A stretch of 64,000 nt of DNA from Clusia tigrina. Taxonomy: Eukaryota > Arthropoda > Insecta > Diptera > Clusiidae. The DNA lies in the NCBI GenBank assembly GCA_920105625.2, contig OV050030.1:249953889-250017888 (forward strand). The letters are read 5' to 3'. The translations under genes and the position numbers were made by a program. This document shows, piece after piece, positions 1 through 9,000 of the stretch (its first letter is position 1; each line of letters opens with the position of its first letter). The notes under the pieces are model-generated. The model ran no database searches, had not been told where the DNA came from, and saw only the letters and a list, made by a program, of their open reading frames with translations.

Positions 1-979
1 GCCCTAACTTGTATACGGTACGTCCTACACCTATCAAAGCTTGCAACATGCAAATGCTTCTAACTTTTTACTGGAGCGTCATAAAACCTTGAAATTTTGT
101 AACAATAAAGTACTCGAGTCTCTTGTCAAATTAAGCTATCGCTCAAAGCTATGCTACCCTTGAGTCCCAAATCAAACACTGATAAAACTTCAAATGGCCC
201 TAACTTCTATACGGTACGTCCTATACCAATCAAAGTTTGCAACATACAAATGCTTGTATCTTTTTACTGGAGCGTCATAAAACCTTGAAATTTTGTAACA
301 ATAAAGTACTCGAGCCTCTTGTCAATTAAAGCTATCGCTCAAAGCTATGCAACCCTTGAGTCCCAAATCAAACACTGATAAAACTTCAAATGGCCTTAAC
401 TTTTATAAGGGACGTCCTACACCTATCAAAGTTTGCAACATACAAATGCTTGTAACTTTTTACTGGAGCGTCATAGAACCTTGAAATTTTGTAACAATAA
501 AGTACTCGAGCCTCTTGTCAATTTAAGCTATCGCTCAAAGCTATGCTACCCTTGAATCCCAAATCAAACACTGATAAAACTTCAAATGGCCCTAACTTCT
601 ATACGGTACGTCCCACATCTATCAAAGTTTGCAACATACAAATGCTTGTAACTTTTTACTGGAGCGTCATAAAACCTTGAAATTTTGTAACAATAAAGTA
701 CTCGAGCCTCTTGTCAATTTAAGCTATCGCTCAAAGCTATGCTACCCTTGAGTCCCAAATCAAACACTGATAAAACTTCAAATGGCCCTAACTTCTATAC
801 GGTACGTCCTACATCTATCAAAGTTTGCAACATACAAATGCTTGTAACTCTTTACTGGAGCGTCATAAAACCTTGAAATTTTGTAACAATAAAGTACTCG
901 AGCCTCTTGTCAATTTAAGCTATCGCTCAAAGCTATGCTACCCTTGAGTCCCAAATCAAAGACTGGTAAAACTTCAAAT

Positions 980-2529
980 AGCCCTAACTTCTATACGGTA
1001 GGTCCTACAACTATCAAAGTTTGCAACATGCAAATGCTTGTAACTTTTTACTGGAGCGTCATAAAACCTTGAAATTTTGTAACAATAAAGTACTCGAGCC
1101 TCTTGTCAATTTAAACTATCGTTCAAAGCTATGCTACCCTTGACTCCCAAATCAAACACTGATAAAACTTCAAATGGCCCTAACTTCTATACGGTACGTC
1201 CTACACCTATCAAAGTTTACAACATACAAATGCTTGTAACTTTTTATTGGAGCGTCATAAAACCTTGACATTTTGTAACAATAAAGTACTGGAGCCTCTT
1301 GTCGATTTAAGCTATCGCTCAAAGCTATGCTACACTTGAGTCCCAAATCAAACACTGTTAAAATTTCAAATGGCCCTAACTTCTATACAGTACATCCTAC
1401 ACCTATCAAAGTTTGCGACATACAAATGCCTGTAACTTTTTACTGGAGCGTCATAAAACCTTGAAATTTTTGTAACAATAAGGCCCTCGAGCTTCTTGTC
1501 AATTTTTGCTATCGCTCAAAGCTTGAGTCCCAAATCAAACACTGATAAAACTTCAAATGGCCCTAACTTCTATACGGTACTTCATACACCTATCAAAGTT
1601 TGCAACAAACAAATGCTTGTGAATTTTTACTCGAGCGTCATAAAACCTTGAAATTTTGTAACAATAAGGCACTCGAGCTTCTTGTCAATTTAAGCTATCG
1701 CTCAAAGCTATGCTACCCTTGAGTCCCAAATCAAAGACTGGTAAAACTTCAAATAGCCCTAACTTCTATACGGTAAGTCCTACAACTATCAAAGTTTGCA
1801 ACATGCAAATGCTTGTAACTTTTTACTGGAGCGTCATAAAACCTTGAAATTTTGTAACAATAAAGTACTCGAGCCTCTTGTCAATTTAAGCTATCGTTCA
1901 AAGCTATGCTACCCTTGACTCCCAAATCAAACACTGATAAAACTTCAAATGGCCCTAACTTCTATACGGTACGTCCTACACCTATCAAAGTTTACAACAT
2001 ACAAATGCTTGTAACTTTTTATTGGAGCGTCATAAAACCTTGACATTTTGTAACAATAAAGAACTGGAGCCTCTTGTCGATTTAAGCTATCGCTCAAAGC
2101 TATGCTACACTTGAGTCCCAAGTCAAACACTGTTAAAATTTCAAATGGCCCTAACTTCTATACAGTACATCCTACACCTATCAAAGTTTGCGACATACAA
2201 ATGCCTGTAACTTTTTACTGGAGCGTCATAAAACCTTGAAATTTTTGTAACAATAAGGCCCTCGAGCTTCTTGTCAATTTTTGCTATCGCTCAAAGCTTG
2301 AGTCCCAAATCAAACACTGATAAAACTTCAAATGGCCCTAACTTCTATACGGTACTTCATACACCTATCAAAGTTTGCAACAAACAAATGCTTGTGAATT
2401 TTTACTCGAGCGTCATAAAACCTTGAAATTTTGTAACAATAAGGCACTCGAGCTTCTTGTCAATTTAAGCTATCGCTCAAAGCTATGCTACCCTTGAGTC
2501 CCAAATCAAACACTGATAAAACTTCAAAT
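980..2529. repeat. Two tandem copies of a 775-bp tetramer
   Basis: Copy 1 is 980-1754 and copy 2 is 1755-2529; a single copy lies at 13477-14251. Each holds four monomers, one of which is short: the first is 1372-1558, 187 bp. It lacks about 10 bp between AAAGCT and TGAGTCCC and gains one T in the ATTTTTG run. The net loss of 9 bp explains 775 rather than 784. Identical variants recur in order (GGTAGGTCC, then TTTACAAC, CAGTACATCC, GGTACTTCAT), so this is a recent local duplication present on the left flank but not in the right-flank paralogue. Confidence 0.93.
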
Positions 2530-3901
2530 TGCCCTAACTTCTATACGGTACGTCCTACACCTATCAAAGCTTGCAACATGCAAATGCTTCTAACTTTTTA
2601 CTGGAGCGTCATAAAACCTTGAAATTTTGTAACAATAAAGTACTCGAGCCTCTTGTCAATTTAAGCTTTCGCTCAAAGCTATGCTACCCTTGATTCCCAA
2701 ATCAAACACTGATAAAACTTCAAATGGCCCTAATATCTATACGGTACGTCCCACATCTATCAAAGTTTGCAACATACAAATGCTTGTAACTTTTTACGGG
2801 AGCTTCATAAAACCTTGAAATTTTGTAACAATAAAGTACTCGAGCCTCTTGGCAATTTAAGCTATCGCTCAAAGCTATGCTACCCTTGAGTCCCAAATCA
2901 AACACTGATAAAACTTCAAATGGCCTTAACTTTTATACGGGACGTCCTACACCTATCAAAGTTTGCAACATACAAATGCTTGTAACTTTTTACTGGAGCG
3001 TCATAGAACCTTGAAATTTTGTAACAATAAAGTACTCGAGCCTCTTGTCAATTTAAGCTATCGCTCAAAGCTATGCTACCCTTGAGTCCTAAATCAAACA
3101 CTGATAAAACTTCAAATGGCCCTAACTTCTATACGGTACGTCCCACATCTATCAAAGTTTGCAACATACAAATGCTTGTAACTTTTTACTGGAGCGTCAT
3201 AAAACCTTGAAATTTTGTAACAATAAAGTACTCGAGCCTCTTGTCAATTTAAGCTATCGCTCAAAGCTATGCTACCCTTGAGTCCCAAATTAAACACTGA
3301 TAGAACTTCAAATGGCCCTAACTTCTATACGGTACGTCCTACATCTATCAAAGTTTGCAACATACAAATGCTTGTAACTTTTTACTGGAGCGTCATAAAA
3401 CATTGAAATTTTGTATCAATAAAGTACTCGAGCCTCTTGTCAATTTAAGCTATCGCTCAAAGCTTTGCTAAACTTGAGTCCCAAATCAAACACTGATAAA
3501 ACTTCAAATGGCCCTAACTTCTATACGGTATGTCCCACATCTATCAAAGTTTGCAACAAACAAATGCTTGTAACTTTTTACTGGAGCGTCATAAAACCTT
3601 GAAATTTTGTAACAATAAAGTACTCGAGCCTCTTGTCAATTTAAGCTATCGCTCAAAGCTATGCTACCCTTGAGTCCCAAATCAAACACTGATAAAACTT
3701 CAAATTGCCCTAACTTCTATACGGTACGTCCTACACCTATCAAAGCTTGCAACATGCAAATGCTTCTAACTTTTTACTGGAGCGTCATAAAACCTTGAAA
3801 TTTTGTAACAATAAAGTACTCGAGTCTCTTGTCAAATTAAGCTATCGCTCAAAGCTATGCTACCCTTGAGTCCCAAATCAAACACTGATAAAACTTCAAA
3901 T
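2334..3901. repeat. 1568-bp octamer, copy 1 (carries the empty insertion site)
   Basis: Eight monomers, from one with GGTACTTCATAC to one with GAGTCTCTTG. The unit repeats immediately at 3902-5082 and, after the transposon, at 12306-12692: 1181 + 387 = 1568 bp, exactly eight monomers. Landmarks TTGCCC (2530/4098), CTAATATC, CGGGACGTCC, GATAGAAC and GCTTTGCTAAAC occur in the same order in both copies. GGCCC at 3510-3514 is the intact counterpart of the transposon target. One difference seen by eye is GTATCAAT here against GCATCAAT near 4980. Confidence 0.92.
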
Positions 3902-5082
3902 GGCCCTAACTTCTATACGGTACTTCATACACCTATCAAAGTTTGCAACAAACAAATGCTTGTGAATTTTTACTCGAGCGTCATAAAACCTTGAAATTTT
4001 GTAACAATAAGGCACTCGAGCTTCTTGTCAATTTAAGCTATCGCTCAAAGCTATGCTACCCTTGAGTCCCAAATCAAACACTGATAAAACTTCAAATTGC
4101 CCTAACTTCTATACGGTACGTCCTACACCTATCAAAGCTTGCAACATGCAAATGCTTCTAACTTTTTACTGGAGCGTCATAAAACCTTGAAATTTTGTAA
4201 CAATAAAGTACTCGAGCCTCTTGTCAATTTAAGCTATCGCTCAAAGCTATGCTACCCTTGATTCCCAAATCAAACACTGATAAAACTTCAAATGGCCCTA
4301 ATATCTATACGGTACGTCCCACATCTATCAAAGTTTGCAACATACAAATGCTTGTAACTTTTTACGGGAGCTTCATAAAACCTTGAAATTTTGTAACAAT
4401 AAAGTACTCGAGCCTCTTGGCAATTTAAGCTATCGCTCAAAGCTATGCTACCCTTGAGTCCCAAATCAAACACTGATAAAACTTCAAATGGCCTTAACTT
4501 TTATACGGGACGTCCTACACCTATCAAAGTTTGCAACATACAAATGCTTGTAACTTTTTACTGGAGCGTCATAGAACCTTGAAATTTTGTAACAATAAAG
4601 TACTCGAGCCTCTTGTCAATTTAAGCTATCGCTCAAAGCTATGCTACCCTTGAGTCCTAAATCAAACACTGATAAAACTTCAAATGGCCCTAACTTCTAT
4701 ACGGTACGTCCCACATCTATCAAAGTTTGCAACATACAAATGCTTGTAACTTTTTACTGGAGCGTCATAAAACCTTGAAATTTTGTAACAATAAAGTACT
4801 CGAGCCTCTTGTCAATTTAAGCTATCGCTCAAAGCTATGCTACCCTTGAGTCCCAAATTAAACACTGATAGAACTTCAAATGGCCCTAACTTCTATACGG
4901 TACGTCCTACATCTATCAAAGTTTGCAACATACAAATGCTTGTAACTTTTTACTGGAGCGTCATAAAACATTGAAATTTTGCATCAATAAAGTACTCGAG
5001 CCTCTTGTCAATTTAAGCTATCGCTCAAAGCTTTGCTAAACTTGAGTCCCAAATCAAACACTGATAAAACTTCAAATGGCCC
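3902..5082. repeat. 1568-bp octamer, copy 2, part before the insertion
   Basis: Matches 2334-3514 monomer for monomer at an offset of 1568 bp. It is interrupted after GGCCC at 5082 by the retrotransposon and completed at 12306-12692. The near identity of copies 1 and 2 indicates a recent duplication that precedes the insertion. Confidence 0.92.
5078..5082. repeat. Target-site duplication, left copy (GGCCC)
   Basis: GGCCC lies directly outside the TG of the left LTR and is repeated directly outside the CA of the right LTR at 12301-12305. The uninterrupted paralogue has a single GGCCC at 3510-3514. A 5-bp duplication is usual for BEL/Pao-type integrases. The target falls in the conserved start of the satellite monomer. 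Confidence 0.96.
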
Positions 5083-5515
5083 TGTTGCACTCAGATAGAA
5101 CTATTTATTTGATTAAAAAATATTTATTTATTAACTTATGAAAACCACGTTAAACGAAAAATACGCAGCAGCATTCCTTAGCCAATTTTCACTTTTTATA
5201 TATTTATTGTATAATTTATATTTAATATACTATGTTGGGCGCCGATCCACACTTGCCGCAATTCCAGAACAGACTGACCACCGCGCAAAGAGAGCAGCTG
5301 CCGCTGCTTCGTAGCCCCGCGCCAAAATATGCCAGCAGATAAAGATGGCTTCCGCACAAATACGATATGCACCTGCCTCGACTGTTCTCTCGCTCTCCAC
5401 CGCACAACACGTGCTTTCGCACCGTACCGAACGATGGAACGCAGAGATAGACCGAAAACATGGTGCCCCAGGTACCAGGCGGAAGCCACCTGAACGTTAG
5501 GATTCGGAGTGAACA
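5083..5515 (-). repeat. 3' LTR
   Basis: A 433-bp LTR in the downstream position for the minus-strand element. It is bounded by TG/CA, with the target duplication on the left and the polypurine tract on the right (inside). It appears identical to 11868-12300 at an offset of 6785. The sense-strand order is a GC-richer U3 with a CACGTG palindrome (5408-5413), the predicted start site at 5275, then an AT-rich R/U5 with several AATAAA motifs. In this copy the poly(A) function matters. Confidence 0.96.
5203..5208 (-). terminator. Candidate poly(A) signal in the 3' LTR
   Basis: TTTATT on the plus strand reads AATAAA in the sense direction, about 68 nt after the predicted transcription start (5275), a sensible place for the end of R. 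Further AATAAA copies occur at 5127-5132, 5123-5128 and 5104-5109, so the signal in use cannot be fixed from sequence alone. Confidence 0.6.
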
Positions 5516-5528
5516 TGCCGCCCCCCTT
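5516..5528 (-). other. Polypurine tract next to the 3' LTR
   Basis: In the sense direction AAGGGGGGCGGCA directly precedes the TGTTCACTCC start of the 3' LTR. This is the expected position for the RNase H-resistant primer of plus-strand DNA synthesis. The purine run has one interrupting C. Confidence 0.85.
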
Positions 5529-6094
5529 GCATTATTGCAAGAGAAGAACATATCCACGCCGGATCCCGTTCATACCCTTCATCAATGGAGGGTGGTTTGG
5601 TGCCCGAGGGCGCAACTTCAGGAAGCATGCGCACCCCTCAATGCGGTGGCCCATCTGCTAACACATAGTGCAGATGATCTGCGGAGTAGGGCGTAGCTGC
5701 ACCGGTCTCTTCGTAATACCCAGAAAGGGCGGAACAGCGCGGGATGGTTCCCGCCTGGTCTCTTCCTGACCTTGGTTTGGCGCTTTCGGAACCACGCAGC
5801 CAGGTGGCGCGCCGGTAATAGAGAGGTGGAGCTCGATGGGAAGTCGAATTTAGTTGACCTGGCCCGACGAGGTGCTGTTGGGTCCGGTGGCACCGCCATG
5901 GAGAGTGGAGGTGGTAGCACGGACACACTCGAACAACTGGCAGACAAAAGCAGCATCCGTCAGAAAGCGAGTAGCGGGTCTTGTGCACCGCGCGGGCCGA
6001 AATCTGAGAAAATATCAAAAATTTAATTAGTACAAGAAGGGAGTAGATATAAAAGAAAACATAAAAACTATAAATTAAAAAAGTACAAGGTACG
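5529..6094 (-). other. 3' untranslated region of the element
   Basis: This stretch separates the TAA of the gag-pol frame (6095-6097) from the polypurine tract. The part next to the stop (about 6020-6094) is very A/T-rich; the rest is GC-richer than the satellite. Overlapping minus-strand frames of 112 and 126 codons (5618-5956 and 5638-6018) show no recognisable domain, signal peptide or membrane segment, so no second gene is called. Most BEL/Pao elements lack a third gene. Confidence 0.7.
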
Positions 6095-9000
6095 TTATAC
6101 CCCTCCGCTGGTAGGAGGCGGCTCTTCTCCCGGTAGGATCACCACCTTCGTGATAGGTCGGGTTAGCATTCCACGTGCGGTCCGCACATCCACAACACGC
6201 ACTTTTCCGTCAGGACCAGGGTGCGTATCGGTGACCCTGCCCAGCCGCCATTCTTGAGGCGCTAGGTTGTCTTCCCGCACAACCACTAACTCACCCACCT
6301 TGACATTCACTTGAGCCGTTCGCCACTTACTCCGCCGTTGACACTCGAGAAGGTATTCGTTTTTCCACCTGACGCTGAATTGATGGGCCAGCGCCTTCAG
6401 TTTTTGCCATCGGTTCAAAATTGAGAGAGAGGGGGTTGTATCCGGAGGCTCAGCTGGTGCCAACAGTGGCGCACCCACCAAGAAATGACCAGGCGTCAGC
6501 GCTTGGAGATCCGTGGGGTCTTCCGACAGAGCGCTGATAGGCCTAGAATTAAGACACGCCTCGATGCGCGCTAAGAGAGTCACAAATTCTTCAAACGTGT
6601 ACTTAAGTTGCCCTGCCATGCGTTTGAAATGGTGCTTGAAACTCTTGACCGCCGCTTCCCAAAGGCCCCCCATATGTGGAGCATGGGGGGGATTAAAATC
6701 CCACTCGATCTGAGTATGAAAGTGACCCACCACGGTTCGGTCACGGATTTCGCGGAGCACCCGCTGGAAATCAAGCCTCAACGCCTTTTCCGCGCCCACA
6801 AAGTTCCGACCATTATCCGAGTGCATTTTCAAAGGACATCCCCGGCGGGCGATAAACCGAGACAATGCCGCAAGGAAGGCAGGAGTACTCAAATCGGTAG
6901 TCGCCTCAAGGTGAACTGCTCTCGTAGCGAAGCATACAAAGATGCAGACGTACCCCTTCGTAACGTGGCATGCCCGCCCCTTATAGTGCTTGATATCAAA
7001 CGGCCCCGCGAAATCAACTCCAGTATGGGTAAAAGGACGTGAACACGTGGTACGTTCAACCGGAAGAGCTGCCATGAGCTGCTGTTGTCGACGCTTCTTC
7101 CACAGAATACATGTCTTACATTGGAGAATTGTGCTTTTAATGAGCGTTTTCGCTTTTGGAATCCAATATTGGGTCCGGATTAGCCGCAACATTAGTTGAT
7201 TCCCCCCGTGTAGGGACACCTGATGGATGAACTTCACTATCAGACGAGTCAAATGACCGTAGTATGGCAGAATGATCGGGTGTCTCTCCGAAAATGGCAA
7301 ATGTGTAGTGAGCGCCAACCGACCATTTACGCGCAGAGTACCATCGGAGTGCACGAACGGATTCAGAGCCAAAAGCGAACTGGAGCTGGATATCGGCTCC
7401 CGTGCCACAAGTGCGCTGTATTCTTTTGGGAAATACATTTTCTGCGCGAGCACAATAAGGCAAGTGGTCGTTTCAGTGATTTCTCCCCGAGTAAGCGGGG
7501 ACCCCCTGTCAGGAGTCGTGTCCCGATGTTTCACCGAACAGTGGCGCATAAAGCGGCGTACGAAACTCAACACTCGGAGGGCCCTAGAAAATGAGGAGAA
7601 GCGCAACATTGGGTCGTCCGCAGAGGACACATATACTACATGACACTTTGCAGGTCGTTGCTCTTCATCGGTTGCTAACACGTTTTCGTCCAACGGAGGC
7701 GGCCACCGTTTCCGCTCCTGCTGCAGCCAGGCCGGGCCTTCCCACCAGAGCCTGTTGTGGAGTAGTGCATCAGGTGCCACACCACGGCTAGCTAAATCTG
7801 CTGGGTTATCTTCTGAGCGGACATGACGCCAGTTGTTCACACCTACTTTGCTGGTAATAGCAGTGACTCGATTCGCCACGAAGACTTTCCACACGTGGGG
7901 TGGCTTTCGCAGCCATGCCAACACAATCGTAGAGTCGGACCAACAAAACAAGTTGTCATCTGAAATATTTAATAGAGGTTTGAGAGGGAAAATCAGCTCT
8001 GCTAAAAGTGTTGCCCCACATAGTTCTAAACGTGGAAGAGAGATAGTTCTCAATGGGGCCACCCGCGATTTCGCCACTAGCAAATGGGTAGAGATGGAAT
8101 TGTCACCTTTACACCGAACGTAAAGGGCTGCAGCATATGCTAGCTGAGAAGCATCACAGAAGGCGTGGAACTCAATATCGCGATCAGGTGCAGATCGTAC
8201 CCAGCGAGGCACGCGTACTTGGGAGATTGCCTGATACTGCGATAAGAAGTGTGTCCACCTTGTTAAAGTGGTAGGAGTAAGTTGCTCGTCCCAACCTATT
8301 TGATCCAGCCATATCTGTTGCATCAAGATCTTAGCGGAGATGACAATAGGAGCCAACCATCCCGCTGGGTCAAACAGCTGTGCGATGACCGACAGGACCT
8401 TACGTTTGGTGTATACGGCAACGATTGGCAAAGCTGCCACGTGGAAATAAAACCAATCCCCCCGCGCATTCCATCGAATACCCAAAGTGCGAGTGGTGCT
8501 GGTCTCCTCGAATTGGAGAAAATCTTCCCTAAGCAGATGCCCTGGAGGCAAACCGGATAAAATTTCTGTAGAATTTGCTGCCCACTTTCGCATTGAGAAC
8601 CCGGCTGAATCCAAGCTCTCAATCAGCTCATCCCTAGTGCGAATGGCAGTAGCAATATCATGTGTACCCACTAGAGCGTCATCCACGTACATCGAATTAC
8701 GTAGCACCTGAGAAGCCAATGGGAACCTGCTCTCCATGTCGTCTGCCAATTGCAAAAGTGTCCTTATTGCAAGATAAGGAGCACAATTCACCCCGAAGGT
8801 GACCGTTTTCAATTCATAGTCAGAGATATCGCTGTCGGGAGATTCCCTAAACACAATTCTCTGGTATGAAGCCTGGCTTGGCTCAACCAGAATCTGACGG
8901 TACATCTTTTGTATGTCCCCGTTCAGGACATAGCGAAACATACGCCACTGGATTATTAGCCGGGTCAGATCGGCTTGTAACACTGGCCCTGTGTGTAACA

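Larger units (their letters stand above)
1..5077. repeat. 196-bp satellite array, domain A, left block
   Basis: This is a head-to-tail tandem array. Counting from the GGCCCTAAC landmark, monomers begin at 196, 392 and so on, giving an exact 196-bp period; the window opens inside a monomer. The monomer is AT-rich, has a CTCGAG near its middle, and contains an internal near-direct repeat (GCTATCGCTC/GCTATGCTAC). Domain A variants include CCCACATCTATC, a CTTGCAACATGC type, CTAATATC, GGTACTTCATAC and CCTATACCAATC. Bases 1-979 align with 12498-13476. After removing the transposon and its extra target copy, the offset is 5274 bp, which is 27 monomers minus 18 bp, so both flanks belong to one long duplication. 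No gene is supported here. Confidence 0.97.

Noticed and set aside
5196..5557. Frames of 106-115 codons in both LTRs
   Set aside because: They are repeated identically in 5' and 3' LTRs and run through promoter and poly(A) regions. They are non-coding LTR sequence.
5516..6094. Envelope-like third gene
   Set aside because: No signal peptide, transmembrane segment, furin-like site or adequate length was found between the pol stop and the 3' LTR.
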